Of a stretch of 64,000 nucleotides of DNA, positions 47,347 through 60,223 are shown in pieces. The DNA comes from Smittia aterrima. Taxonomy: Eukaryota; Arthropoda; Insecta; Diptera; Chironomidae. The DNA lies in the NCBI GenBank assembly GCA_033063855.1, contig CP093831.1, forward strand, positions 7,254,001-7,318,000. The letters run 5' to 3'. A program made the translations under genes and the position numbers. The notes under the pieces were generated by a model that searched no databases, was not told the DNA's origin, and saw only the letters and a program-made list of their open reading frames with translations. Numbering within the stretch: position 1 is the stretch's first letter; each line of letters begins with the position of its first letter.

Positions 47347-50300
47347 CTGCAAAAAGAGTTGAATTCAAATATTTTCCTTTTCACTTTGAAATTAAGAGCT
47401 CTGACTTGTTGTAAAGTGTAAGTTATTTAACATATGACAAACCCTGAAAGTGGTGAATCGACACTAAACATGTTGACATTTCTGTTAATTGATACAATTA
47501 TGATTTTATTCGTTTATAAAAAGATGGTGTACAGTGTCGAACCGAATCTTTACCTGATCTTCAGAAAAATGTGTGTTTTGAGTTTGTTTGTTTGTTTGAC
47601 AGAAAGCAATTCTGAATTCAACTTGAACGAGATGTCCGCTAAATTCAACCAGAAATGTTCTATTTTCACTTAAATTTTATTTAAAATTTTTTGATGTTCT
47701 TTTGAGTGTTGTAAGATCTTTTTTTGCAAAACAAATGAAAAGACTTTTTTTTGACAAATTCGGAAAAGAAATGAAATCAAAAAGACATTAAGAAACATAA
47801 AAGTGTACAATAAGAGTTTGTTATACATTTACAATAAATAAAATAAACGTAATCATCAAAGGTAGATATTAATAATTGCATGTAAAGTGTGTTGTAAAGA
47901 CTTTGCAATCTTTAATAGTTTCTCTCAATTCATCATTGCTCAATTATTGATGGTGGCGGTTGTGCAACATAAATTCATGTACGAATTAGATTTATGCTTC
48001 GGCTTCGACTTCCTCGTGATGTTCTTCCTTTACCTTAGTATCTTTAGCTTTGGACCAGTCTGGTTTTTTCTGTAAATTTCGTGGAAAGAAAAAAGATTTT
48101 TTAATAAATTGATGTGAAAGATTTCTTTTTACAGCTAGCGCTGATATTTCCGTTCAAAAAATATTTTTCACAGAACGCTGAACGAAGGCAAGAGACATTG
48201 TTAAATGGTGCGAGGATATCAGCAGTTGCAGATTGCTTGAAATCAGTGCAAAAGTCAAAGAAGTTGAAGAAGGTGCAAGAGAAGAGTGTTCGAAGATTAA
48301 TCTACGTTTGGTGCTTATTTTGTCGTGCGATTTTACTTAGAAGGAGACTCAATGGTCTTAAGGGATATTCGAGTTTATTTGAACTAGAGGGACCCTTTCT
48401 AAGACTTTCTAATCATTTACTATCGCCTCACATGTTTACCTTGTTAGAACTTCCTCCCTGAAATTATCATTTTTCTTCATTTATTTTCGACACGAAAAGC
48501 TAAAGACTGAATTTTAATGATCACATGAGAGGAACGTTGGCAAATGATTAATCAAAGCTACTGATAAAGATTGTAAATGTCACGAAAGATCATTGAGCGA
48601 TTAAGTTTCAGCTTGGGATCGATCGAAAGGATTAGTTAGATTGGTGAAGAGTTTTCTGTAGAAGCAGCAGGAGAAATTCTTTTTCGAAGCGATTGATTCC
48701 ACTAAAAAATATTCTCACCTCGACGATAAAGTGTTTATTTTTATGATTTGGCATTTAAATAGCTTTCGACGAAAGACAGTTTTCTATTTCTTCTGAGTTT
48801 GTTTAATATTTTTTTTAAATGAATCTTGTTCAAAATTTAGTCAAAAATCAAAATTCAAAATTGACCAAACAAAAAGTTAAGTTTGGGAAAAACGAGTTTT
48901 CCAATTTCTTCATTAAAATATTTCTGGTTTAAATAACTTTTTTTTAAAGGATCTTTCTACTTTTTCTGCCAATCAGCCTTTTCGGATTTTTTCGCCTGTT
49001 GAAAAGTTTTAAAATGTTCATGAGAATTCTAAAGTAATCGATCTAATGAAGAAGGAATGATTTTCTTTTGTCATGATGGATCTGAAGACTTGACGAGGAC
49101 GAATTGGTTTGATGATGCATCAACGAGGAGTTTTTTTTTCGGGGAATTTGTGAGAACTGACTCTCAATGCAAAGTTTGATAAAAGTTCCAATTAAAATAT
49201 CGGGACATGAGACTTAGGTTATCATCGGTTTGATCTTACCTCCTTATCTTCTTCTTCCAAGGTGAACTCCTTCTTCTTGACGACCTTGAGCTGGTTGCGG
49301 AAGTTGAATTCGGCGGCCTTCTTCTGTAACTTGGCGAATTTGTTCTCGTATTTGGAAACCTTCTTCAATGTTGGCTTAACGCTAAAAGAAGGAAATCAAT
49401 TTATCGGAAAATTCTCTTTTAGAAAGTAAACAAACTTACAATTTGCCACGAAGATCGTTGACTTGGGCGTTCAGATCCGAGATCTGTTCGATTATTCATT
49501 GACGAGGAGGAAAGAGAAATATATTAGAATGACTCAAAATGGATCTCGATGATTACGTAAAAAAATAAATTATACAAAGATAAATATTCTCGAAGACTGT
49601 TTCTTTAAAAATAGAAGAACCTCGAGGATGTTTATCGTTTAACGGAAAAATAAAAGTAATAAAATAATAAAAATTGTGTTTAATGTGCAAAAGCAGATTG
49701 AAGCGAGTAAGTTTTTACAAAGATTACTCATGCAAATAGTCGACATTTCACAAATTGTCTCATTTACTGTAAAATGCGTTTCGGTTCTTGGGACTTTTCA
49801 TTATTTGCATGACGGTTAGCACGAGCACCACAAACAGTCAGATTGATAAATCCACACACGATAATCGGCTTTTATCAGGAAGTGGTTGTTGGTTAGTACA
49901 CAAAGATGTGCAAAGATGTCGTTTGGTTTTGCATATTTTTCTGGCATCTTATGATTGTTTTCTTTTTTGGCTTTGATTCTGAGAGGTTTTTCTTTTTTTT
50001 GGTTTTCTTCTTCATTAATCGTAAAGTACACAGGAGAGTAAGTCTGACTGATTCTACTCAGTTTTAAGTCTTGAGACGAGAGAGAGATATCGACGTTTTT
50101 TGTCAATTACATTTCGATCGTAATGGTTCATAATTAATTATTAAAATAAAAAAAAATTGTTTGAAAAATGTATTTATGTTCGTTTTGGAATAATTTCTGC
50201 TCTTATTCATTTTAAAATACTTTTGTCCGCTCAAACTCTTAATCACAAATTATTGATGGGATCTGTACATAAATTATAAAAGAAGGGATTTGAATGAGCC

Positions 50301-53300
50301 CGAGAAAAAACACATGAAAGTTTCGTTTATTTTTGTTGAAAGGGCATGTGAGAGAAAACTACGATAAGGAGACAAAAAAAAATTAACAAAAATTCATGTG
50401 AAGGTACTGCACACAGTATGGCACGCAAAGTTTGACAAAAATTCAATGTTTTCTTTCATCAAAAGAATGTAAAACAAAGTATCAAAAGTTTGTGTTGATG
50501 ATAAGAACATAAAATGTCAAAATCAAAAAGATGAAATGTGTCAGATAATGTGTCGGTCGATGCGAGATAGATAGAGAGAGAGATGGGAATTTTTGTTTTG
50601 GATCAAGGAGATTTTGTGAGGAGAAGGAAAATAATTTAAAATGTGTGGTTTATGTTTGATAAGAACTATTTTCAGTTAATTTATAATTTATAACTATGAA
50701 TTGTTAATGTTGTGCCATACTGTTTGGAAAGTAAATTGAAAGAAGAAGAACAAAAATGATAGGAAAGTCTTATGTTTCAATTCTGAGGGACAGCATGCGA
50801 AATAAAAGTTTGAAAACCAACAAAGTAAGGTACGTGAACGTTTGTGAGAACTTTGAAGACGGTTCAAGAGTGAAACCGGTGCAAACAACGGCAATAAACA
50901 CACGAATTGATACGAAAAAAAAATATTTACAAAAGTTGTTTTTTACAAAATTTCAATTGAGATTTTCTTTTTTGATTTTTGTGTGTCATGTGTTTTCTTG
51001 TATTTAGGTTTGAGCTTAAATATTTCATGCTTTGATTGGAATTTTGATCGAGTTTTCATTTTTCGGGGGGAGATCGAGTTTTTTGTTTTTGGTGGAGTTG
51101 TCATTGTCAACCTTCAAGAATGGCAAAGTAGAAATATTTTTATCGAGAGTGCTTTGTTACGAGAGTTCAGCAAGTAATTGTCAAAATGCAACACAGCGCA
51201 ACGCGATGGGCCATTCCTTTTATCAAAAAAGTGTCTATCTATCTTAAAAGCATTTGATTAGAGAGCTAATTTAAATGTTTGAAGAAAAGTGAGCTACTTT
51301 TTACAGGATAGGCTTCGAGAAGAACCTAGGCCTAGGTAAATATATTTCAAAAGTTTGAGTTGGTTAAAAGAAAAGTTGTCATTAAAAGATTTACTTTTTT
51401 AAAACGTCTCCGCAATTAGCGTTTGCTTTCATAAATATTTCTGATCTAAAATGTCACAATTAGGCAAAGTGAGTTGATGATTCCATTTAAACTGTATACA
51501 TGTCATCTTATGTACTTCTCGGTTTAAACTTAACTGATTTAATCGAATCTTTTGCGCTTGATTTGAATTTATTTTATTTTGTGGGCGGTGGGTGTGAGTG
51601 AGTGAAAGAAAAACTTTTATTATCATGGTTTGTTGGATGAAGGAAGTGCATAGATGTTTGTTTGTGTTTTTTTTTGGTGTGCTTGTGTGTATGTGTTTCA
51701 AATGATCTTCAATGAAGTGTCTTCATGAGAAATAAAAATTAAAATCCTTCGTCAGTGCGTCGTCATTGCGAAAGCTTTCAAAAGCTTTCAATCCAAAGCA
51801 AATTTTTGTTGATTTTTATTTGAGCATTTAATCGAAAGCTCCCGCAACTAGTCGCACTGAGTAGTTGAGCGAAAAAAATGAAAGTTAAATTCTCTTGGAA
51901 TTGATATTTTCTGATTTCTTTTTTTTTTAGATTTAAACTTTTTCATGATTTTCGAAAACTCGATTTTTGTTTTTGGTATTAAAATGAAATTATCAAAATG
52001 GGTGACAAAAAGTTTGTTTGTGTTTTGTTTCATTTCATCAAACAAAGTCAAAGTTTTTTTGTAAATATTTTGCTTTTTGGTAGAAATATTTTTGTTTTCA
52101 TTTATTGATTCATGGCAGTACCTCCCAATCTCTTTTTCGGACTTCATGTTCAAGATCCCATTTCTGGCCTTCACATAAATACATTCGCTCGAAATATTCT
52201 TTGCAAATATCCTTCAATTGGTCTGTTAGGATAAAGATTAAAAATAATAACAAATTTTCATAATTTTCTTTTGATCTGTGAATGTTTTTGGATGCATTTT
52301 CTTTCGATTCGGATGAAAACAGATGCAAATGAGATGTTTGTTTCTTTTCGACTTAAATGAAGTTTCATATCCCATTTCGCATTCTTAAATATTCGTTTCC
52401 TGTTTCATGAGACACAGAATGTGAGAAAGAAAGAGAGTTCTGAGAAACGCTCGGTTATGCAAAACACAATGCGCAGTTTGGGATTTTTTTGTATTTTGGA
52501 TTGCATGAAACTAACGAGGAGGAGTTGAAGTGCGTAACACGGTTTAATATTTTTTGTAATTTTTTTAAAGAAAGAAAAAATCTTTGTAGAACTTTCTTCA
52601 ATAGATTTTTACACTATCAATTATTCAAGAACCAAAAAAATGTCAAATCATGGTCAAAAAACCAAAGAAAAAAGTAAAATTAAAACCTTAAAGTTTGTCA
52701 CAAGAAAAAAGTTTGTAATTAATTGTCAAAGGGAAGCAGCCACTTTGTGTTTCATAATGAAATTAATCGATTTATGGTTTTAATTTTGTAAAATTCCAAA
52801 AATAAAAATCCGAAACAAAAAATTGTCAATTGTCACAACTCTAAAAATTTGATTCCACTTTCGACTTCACGGTCAATTTTTTAGACTAATTAAATTAGAT
52901 TTAGATGAGTTTGAAATATCCAAATTTGATTATGTATAAAAAAACTAAAAATTATAAAGTTGAATAAAATAAATTCGTGCGGGGAGCCGATTTTACCTCG
53001 AAATTTTTAAATTGCTCGACAATCTCTAAATCATATTTGTCACCTTCCAATCGTGAGATTTTACTCCAATATTCCTTACAAATTGTCTGTAGCTCAGCTA
53101 AATGAATAGTTTCATAGAGAGGATAGATTGTTTATAAAAATAGTTTCATTTTGATTCAGTCAAATGTAGTAAGAGACCATCTTTCAATCTCTAATCTCTT
53201 TTCTTTCAAAGAATTCTAATATGGTCAAGTGTCAAAGAGAGAGTCCACCCCACAAAGGAAGAATTTCTTTTAATTTCTTAATCTTAGTTTTGTCATTTAA

Positions 53301-55568
53301 ACGAGCGAGTGAGTCGTCTCGAAATATTTTATGAGTCATCGACTCTTTGGGGTTGTTTCAAAAACAAAACAAAAATGTTCAGCTTATTGGGAGTTTCTAC
53401 TAAAAGGTTTTCAAAGTAGCAATGGCTCGAATAAGGAACTAAGTTAAACTAATTTGTATCCTTATGATGAAGACTATTCAAAAATTCCGATCATCAAAAA
53501 TAACACAACGACAATTAATTTACTTTGAAATATCCAAAGAAGATCAAATAGTCTTGATCAGATTGATGCAGTTATAGAGTAAAGCGAATCGACGATCAGT
53601 TAAGAAAATTATAAACGAAAGATCGATCGACGAGACATTGAAAATTAATTTTGGTTTCATCGAGCGAGCAATTGTTATGACTTCGTTTAACTAAATAAAA
53701 AATTACAACAGCTTGGTAATCCATCGATAATTCACTTCTTTTCGATTCACTTCTAAATATATTTAATTAGAGAGTTAAATTAATTGATACTTGTTGATTA
53801 ATGTAATCAATAATAAAGGAAATTTTTAACAAAATTCAAAAGTTTCTGAAGTTTCTTGCCTCATAATCTTTTCGAGCCACTTCGTACTCTAAATCGATCT
53901 TTGCCGTTTCCAAACGACTTATGAGATCGTGATAATCTCTTAAGACGGTTTTTACTGTAGCTGGGTAATCGGAAACATTTTTAAAATAAAGTTTAACAAA
54001 AAAAACGAAGAAAAAATGAAGACAAAGCTCTCATTTTGAAAGCTCTCCCTTCCGATTATTGATGAGATATTTATAAAAAATAAGAAGATATCGATGATCC
54101 ATTTGTTTGTGAAAAACTTATCGCATCACAACAAGATTTTCATAGCTCATAAAAGTTGTTGGCAATGAACAAAACATAATGACAAATTATTTATGCATAA
54201 AAACGTCACTGGATTATGATCAAAAAGAAAAAAAGTCAATCAAAAAACAAAATCAAAATCAACTCCTTCGTTAAAGATCAAAAAAGATGAAATATCGGCT
54301 TTTATCATGGTTTCTTGTTTTGGATTTCGGCTCTAACTCTGCTTGCTTTCTTCGTAGTACACAAATAAAATGAACGAACAACATAGAATTAAAATAAAAT
54401 CACGATTTTTTTTTGGTTGGGCTTAAAGAAAATTTTTTCAGCGTTAATTTTAGTTTCAACACCAAATAGAAAAGTCTTGAAAGAGTTTTTTTTTGAAAAT
54501 CGCTGATAGCTTGCAGACGGCCACTAAAACTATTTTGCTGTCACTTGTTTCTGCTTTGGTTCATTTTAAAAGATGACAAGTTTATCAATTAATAAAATGA
54601 ATCATTAATGAATCGTAAAAACAAAAATAAAATTAGAAAAAGAGCTTTTTGAGTTAATGGAAAATTCAATTTTTTCAATTTTTGGCTTTTGGCAGCTTTG
54701 GTGTACCTGGTAGTCTTTTCCCTTGACAAGATACTCGAAATCGTACTTTTCATTCTCCAGATTTTCAATTCTCGAATGATAAGCTTCACAGACCTTGCGA
54801 GCTTCGTCTATGGTTCATTCACAAATGAGATGATCAGTTAGAATTATTGTAAAAAAACTTCTTAAACTTTAAATTCTCTAAAAAAAATTATCGTTGACGC
54901 TTGCTTCGAACTATCTTAATTAATCGACAAAAAAAATGAGAGATAGAGAGTCTCAGAGGGAGGATCTTGGTGGAAAGAAAGTGAAATCCTAGAGGAAAAA
55001 TCTTGTTGTGTTTCGTTGACTTCGATTAATGATAAAAAAATAAATGTCATCATGTGACCTCATCAACCGACGAGGCACATAAAATTGTAATCGAATAAAA
55101 AGTTGAATCGACCTTAAGTAATGATAGAATGTGGGAGGTGGAAACTTGTTTGGTAAGATAAAGAGTAAATACCTTCGTTGGCGTCATCGACGTTCTTTGG
55201 CTTGCCACATCGCTGTTCAATGATGCGTCTACGTTCAGCAGCTTTGCGTTCTTGTTCTTTCTTCAATTCCTCAGCGGCTTTTTTACGCAACAACAACTAA
55301 GGACGAAATTGAATGAGTCAGTCGTGTGATAGTTAGAAATCACACTTCGGGATTACTCACTCTGAGTTTCTTCTTTCTTTCTGGTGTCATGAAACCTTTC
55401 TTTGCCTTCTTGGCCTTGGAGGCTTCCTCCATACGCTTACGCACTTCAGCGCGTTTGCGTTCGATTTCGGCCTGTTTGGCCTTCTTTGCCTGTTTACAAA
55501 AAGATCGAAATTAATAAAATCGTCACTTGCGAAAGTCTCAAATTATCAATTACCTCATCATCAGCCAT
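47257..55568 (-). CDS. wupA: Troponin I (wings up A), multi-isoform gene
   Basis: Inhibitory subunit of the muscle thin-filament troponin complex. Constant exons on the minus strand: 55568-55554 (MADDE), 55489-55361, 55296-55173, 49483-49440 and 49381-49240. One of four alternative exons is inserted after 55173: 54807-54707, 53954-53860, 53097-52997 or 52222-52122. The end is either 48069-47992 (tail [10 protein letters not shown]...EAEA) or 47346-47257 (Pro-Ala-rich tail). All combinations keep frame and give about 208-214 residues. Troponin I signatures are [50 protein letters not shown]-like [14 protein letters not shown], and [20 protein letters not shown]. The gene layout matches Drosophila wupA, where four versions of exon 6 serve different muscles. 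The start MADDEAKKAKQ fits the short N-terminal form. Confidence 0.96.
47992..48069 (-). other. wupA: wupA terminal exon A (standard tail)
   Basis: A 78-nt terminal coding exon encoding [20 protein letters not shown] then VEAEA and TAA. It matches the usual insect TnI C-terminus. Confidence 0.88.
48070..49239 (-). other. wupA: wupA intron before the terminal exons
   Basis: A 1.2-kb intron between the last constant exon and the first terminal exon. The frame at 48114-48461 on the plus strand is judged chance. Nothing else was seen. Confidence 0.55.
49484..52121 (-). other. wupA: Large wupA intron downstream of the alternative exons
   Basis: A 2.6-kb AT-rich intron with simple tracts, for example AGATAGATAGAGAGAGAG near 50566, and the perfect palindrome ACCTAGGCCTAGGT at 51324-51337. 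No fifth exon copy was found. The open frames within it are low-complexity. Confidence 0.55.
52122..52222 (-). other. wupA: wupA alternative exon 6, copy 4
   Basis: A 101-nt exon, same phases. It encodes a module starting [19 protein letters not shown] and ending VRKRDWE. Acceptor AACAG, donor GTACTG. Confidence 0.87.
52997..53097 (-). other. wupA: wupA alternative exon 6, copy 3
   Basis: A 101-nt exon, same phases as copy 1. It encodes a module starting [19 protein letters not shown] and ending EQFKNFE. Acceptor TTTAG, donor GTAAAA. Confidence 0.87.
53860..53954 (-). other. wupA: wupA alternative exon 6, copy 2 (two codons shorter, GC donor)
   Basis: A 95-nt exon encoding a module starting [16 protein letters not shown] and ending VARKDYE. 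It is two codons shorter than the other three at its N-terminal end and lacks their Cys. Its donor is GAG|GCAAGA, so this splice needs the rare GC-AG class. Confidence 0.82.
54707..54807 (-). other. wupA: wupA alternative exon 6, copy 1
   Basis: A 101-nt exon joined in phase 1 to 55173 and ending in phase 0. It encodes a module starting [18 protein letters not shown] and ending VKGKDYQ. It belongs to the troponin-C/T-contacting segment of TnI. Confidence 0.85.
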
Positions 55569-57900
55569 AATTAATTTCTAATCTTATGGAACAACTGAAA
55601 GAGAAAAAATATCTTTTACTGAAAGATTCGTCTATCACTCTCGCGACGTTCGTAAAAAGCGCAAGCAAATGATTTGGAAAATTTTCATCATAATTTTCGT
55701 CGACATTCACAAGATCGCGTTAAAAATGTGTAGGAACATTAACGAAACATTTCTCGCTTTTCTGCGGGGTGATCAGAGGCGGAACGGAAGATTTTTCATC
55801 GACTCGATGCACGCTGACCGATGAGAAGGAAAGAAAAACGAAAATAGAAAATTAGCCTCGATGCCAAATTTGGCTCGGTATACATTCATACAATCCCCAC
55901 ACCAATCTGCAGATCTCTAAATCTTAACAAGAAAACCTCACGTTTTTATATCCGATTTCAAATTCTTCACTTTTTTTTCCTCCTTCTCGTTTTCTCCCAT
56001 TCACACAAACGTGAAAAGTCAGTTTTCGTTTCGAGAAGAAAAATATTTTGTAACAGAGGCAGAGATGTTTATTTATAAGTTAAGTCATATCGACTCCCAC
56101 GCGACACCTTCGAGAATGCAAAATAAATTGCCTTACACTCAAGCAATTGAAATCACAGGCGAGATGGCGTAAAAATATTTTTGCTTCTTGTTCCCTTGAA
56201 GTGCGCAAAATTAAGGGCGCCTTGTTGATGAAGGTGATGACAGATCGTATGTCATAAATGATTCTTGCGAAGGTGGTAGCTCAACCAACTACAGGTGCCT
56301 CACATTCATCGCGATCATTGCAACATATTTGGATTCTAGGAAAGAAGTCTGCGAACGAGCACTCAACGAGAATGATTCATCCGAATGTTTATCTGATCGC
56401 ATTGATTTGCTCTCTGACTACGTCACTGTCCATCTTTTTCAAAACAATATCTCGACTCGTACGAGCGAAGCCGACCCGATTTAAATAAAATTGAAACTTG
56501 AAGAGAAGTTAACGTGAAAATTTTTGCGTGGGAAGCTCAGCTCGGGAAAGCAATAAATTAAAACTGCTCGATTCAGTCTTTGAAAAAGTGAAATCTTCTT
56601 GTGAAATTTTCTCAGTAGCAAAGACTCTGGAAATGCTGACGCTGGTCAGTCGTCAAAAAAGAAAGTTCCGGTCACGGAATCGATTTCAAATTGACGATGG
56701 AATGAGCACAAGAGATGAAATGTTTCGTAGTCGTCAAGATAATCTGCCAAAAAAAGTTCACTTCATCCTTCATGTCGGCTCATCGAAATCTTATTTTTCT
56801 CTTTTTTTTCCTTCACCACACACGCGAATAACAAGAAGCAAAGAAATATTTTTCACATTTCTGCTGTGATCTACAAAGGAGAGAGAAAATCTAATTTTAA
56901 CAGTTACGAAAGGAATGAAAATCTGTGAAATTTTCATGTTGGCGGATAGGCGAGTCACACACTCCTCTGGTTCACACCACTCGATTCGAATCTCATTTTA
57001 TTCACAAAAGTAATGGATCCTTCTCACTACCGATCACCTCGACTTTCAATAATTTTTCTTTCCTTTTCTTCTTCATATTTTTAGGATATTCCATATTTCA
57101 TTTCTTCCTTTTATTCTCTAAAATCCTCAATTCAAGAATCCACTTCTGATCCACCTCTGTGTGAAAAATTGCGTAACTTGATCACTTCAAGACGATTTAT
57201 TTTTAGCACATTTTCAACTGTTTTTCTTAAATTTTTCTTCTTTTCTTCTCATCGCGAGATTCAATAGCTTTTATATAATTCACGAGTTCACTTGAGACTC
57301 TTTGCTTTGCTGGATAAGTTTAATCCTTCGTTATCATTGCTGGAAGTTTCTTTTCCGCTTCTCCAAACTCACCTCAAAAGAAACACTAAGGAAAATAGAA
57401 ATTCTTATGCTTCGGTTATAAGATCGGACCAAAGACACTGATCAATCCGACGAATAACGGCTGACTGAGACGAGATGTTGAGCAAAAGGCAGTTCGGCGC
57501 GATGTAAAAAGATCGTGAGGCGATCGTGCTCGATGAAGAAACTCAGCGCACGAACGAAATAACAGGGCACTAGTGTGTCGAGATCTAAAATTGGAGGATG
57601 GCGATCTAAAAATACACGACGAGAATCGTGTGTGAGTTGAGCACTTGCGGCGTTTGGATTCACACGAAAAAAATTCGCAGACGATCAGGTTGAACAATGT
57701 GAGGGGAGGAGATCTGATAGGATCCCTCATGAAGCGTTTGACGAAATGTTTGATTTTTTTTATTTTCGTTATTCATGAAGTAAGAAAGATTAAGTGAGTT
57801 TAAATCTTTAAAGCGCTAACGAAGGAAAGCAAAAATTTCCTCTTTACAGGTGTCAATGTTCGAGTAACAAGAAAAATTTAAAAGATTATAAGATTAAATT
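55569..57900. other. wupA: 5' flank and probable first intron of wupA
   Basis: About 2.3 kb upstream of the wupA start codon, without a convincing plus-strand gene. A donor-like CTTTTGAG|GTGAGT on the minus strand ends at 57373, preceded by TTATAACC about 50 nt earlier; this could be a non-coding exon 1. A MEF2-type site lies at 57197-57206, inside the intron this model implies. The long minus-strand frame at 57416-57730 has no domain and is not called. Confidence 0.45.
57197..57206. promoter_or_regulatory. wupA: MEF2-type site near wupA
   Basis: TTATTTTTAG is an exact match to the MEF2 consensus YTAWWWWTAR. Fly troponin I enhancers upstream and in intron 1 depend on MEF2 (recalled). In AT-rich DNA such a match can occur by chance, so context is the main support. 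Confidence 0.4.
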
Positions 57901-57929
57901 CAAAATTCTCGTTAGGAAGAAGGATAAGA

Positions 57930-58690
57930 AGAAGTCGGGGGAACCTTCAAATTATCTTTTTTTTCGCATGTAGCATTGAATGTGTACACATTTGTAAGAA
58001 AAGCGAATATTTGAAGCAACAACAAGAATTATGTTGAGCTATAAATAGATTTCTCGCTGCATGTAAACAATCACAACGACATCGAAACGTGGAAAATTCG
58101 TGAAACCAATACAGAACCGAGAATCAGTATCAAGAAGATTTCGTTGGCGAAGTTGAGTGTGAATGTGTTGGCGAAAGCCACATGCAAAGTTTTTCCTTTC
58201 GAGCATGTGAAAAGGAAGAAAACTGGAAACGCAATGTCGTCATCAAAACTCGACGGCAAACGAGAAAGTTCCATCGCATAAATGAAACAGGATCATGAAA
58301 GATCTATGAACCTTTTTCTTGTTCCAACGACATCATTTTTATTCTTCACTTTTGTTTGATAATTAGGAAAGTGAGAAAATAGGTCAACACAACGACACTG
58401 GGGCAAACTGTCGATGCACTACTTCAAAATGTTTGCACAAGAAAGATATGAAACTCAATGGACTATGTTTTCATTAAAGAAGAGGAAAAGCAAACATTTC
58501 GTAGTATTTTCTTCCTGCAGCTCCGACGACAATTCATTGAATAATGTTGTTTTTCGCTTACTTTTTTCTCTGTTGAGTAAAATAAGCGATTGCTCTAGCA
58601 AATTTGAAGCAATTGCGTAAGATTCTGAACGCCAAAATCTGAAAGGAAAATGAATCATATAAGACAAAGCTCCGATACGCAAAATGTTAT
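57930..58690. repeat. Tandem repeat unit, copy A
   Basis: Shares long blocks with copies B and C: TCGCATGT(A/C)GCATTGAATG, the TATA segment, AGAAGATTTCGTTGGCGAAG, and a nearly invariant 80-nt core at 58425-58505. Copies A and C are especially close in the first 300 nt. No intact long open frame, target-site duplication or transposase was seen. Confidence 0.8.
58040..58048 (+). promoter_or_regulatory. TATA box-like element in repeat copy A
   Basis: TATAAATAG within GAGCTATAAATAGATTTCT, identical in all three repeat copies. No coding frame with an ATG follows, so any transcript would be non-coding or use an unusual start. Confidence 0.4.
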
Positions 58691-58881
58691 TTTAGAACGG
58701 TATTTCCGTTAGGGATTAAAGGGAGTAAGAGTTTATTTTTATAAAAGAATTTTTCCTTCATAATTTATTTGCAGTGAAATTTTCCTTATAAACAGTTGTA
58801 ACACTTTATAATTATTGTCAACACCAGGTGTGAAAAATAGTTTTCCTTATTAAAAATAATTGAATTTTCATTTCATTTGCT

Positions 58882-59912
58882 AAGTTAAAACGGAGCTTTT
58901 TCAAAAGACGTCTGGGGGAACGACATCAAATTCTCTTTACTTTCGCATGTCGCATTGAATGTGAAAATGCGAATATTTGAAGCAACAACAGGAATTATGT
59001 TGAGCTATAAATAGATTTCTATGTAAGCAACGAAGTGCACAACGACACCGAAACGTGGAAAATGAGAATCAGTATAAAGAAGATTTCGTTGGCGAAGTTG
59101 AATGTGATTGTGTTGGCGAAAGCCACATGTAAAATTTCTTCTTTCGTGCATGAAAAAAGGAAGAAAACTCAATGTCGTCATCAAAGCTCAAAAGCTCCAT
59201 CATCGATGTATTTAAACAGGATCATGAAAGATCTATTCTTGTTCCAACAAAACTATTTTTATTCTCCACTTTTATTTGATAGGCAAAAGAATATGAAAAT
59301 AGGTCAACACAACGATGCAAGGGAAAACTGTCGATGGAATACTGCAAAATGTTTGCACAAGAAAGATATGAAACTCAATGGACTGTGTTTTCATTAAAGA
59401 AGAGGAAAAGCAAACATTTCGTAGTTTCCTCACTGGCAGCTTCGCTAACAATTCATTGAATAATGTTGTTTTTCGCTTACTTGTTTCTGTCTGATGAATG
59501 AAAAATGCGATTGCTGTAGCAAATTTGAAACAATTGCGTAAGATTCTGAGCGACAAAAACAGAAAAGAAAAATTTTGTGACTCATGTAATCACTTAAATA
59601 AAATTAGCTCAGGGAGTTGACGATTATGAAAACAAAGACAAAGAGAGAGGGAAAGCTTCAACCCTCGAAATAGATTCAACGCATTATGATTACGACATAT
59701 TTCTGTCCGACTTATTTGCAGCTTTGCATGCGATAACCTTTTCAAGACATTTGAAAATAAATTCATTACTGGTTATCATCCGCAGTCGACTTCAATTATT
59801 TTTATCTCTGAAAATTGAATGTTGTTATGACGATACTGCATTTGCAAGCTTCATAATATTTTGTCGTTCTCAGCAACTTTTCAGGTAATAAACCACTAAT
59901 TCAAAGCATACT
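58882..59912. repeat. Tandem repeat unit, copy B
   Basis: Same block order as copy A, with a 21-nt deletion in the first part. It extends further right through TAGCTCAGGGAGTTGACGAT and GACGATACTGCATTTGCAAG, which copy C also has. The core is at 59345-59424. Confidence 0.8.
59006..59014 (+). promoter_or_regulatory. TATA box-like element in repeat copy B
   Basis: The same TATAAATAG and flanks as in copies A and C, although surrounding bases have changed (for example, the CGCTGCATGTAAAC segment is altered). Confidence 0.4.
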
Positions 59913-60223
59913 TTTGTCTTGCACTAAGCTTCGTGAAAATCATGCCATTGTATGTCAAATCGTCATTAAAAATATTCAAACAGAAAATAGCTTCGCTTCA
60001 TTGAAATCTTTTAATTTTCGAATTCGATTTGCTTAGATCGTCGATTACTGACATATTACAGAGTATTGGATGAAAATTTCAATTAGCGTTAGTTGTGAAA
60101 ATGTTGTTTCTGACACAATCATTGTATGCTTTCATTGTTGCAGCTCCTTTAATTCGTTGATTCTGATTTCTTTAAGCTTTACTTCAACTTATTGAGATTT
60201 AAACAAGGAAACTGTTGAAACAT

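Noticed and set aside
47434..47673. 79-codon plus-strand frame between the two wupA terminal exons
   Set aside because: Includes a TTTG microsatellite and has no domain; lies in the 3' part of wupA on the opposite strand.
57416..57730. 104-codon minus-strand frame upstream of wupA
   Set aside because: Arg/Ser/Phe-rich without motif; overlaps another open frame on the same strand, so likely chance in the wupA 5' flank.
59601..59622. Possible tRNA A-box TAGCTCAGGGAGTTGACG (also near 61310)
   Set aside because: No paired D-stem, anticodon arm or B-box at the right distance in either copy.
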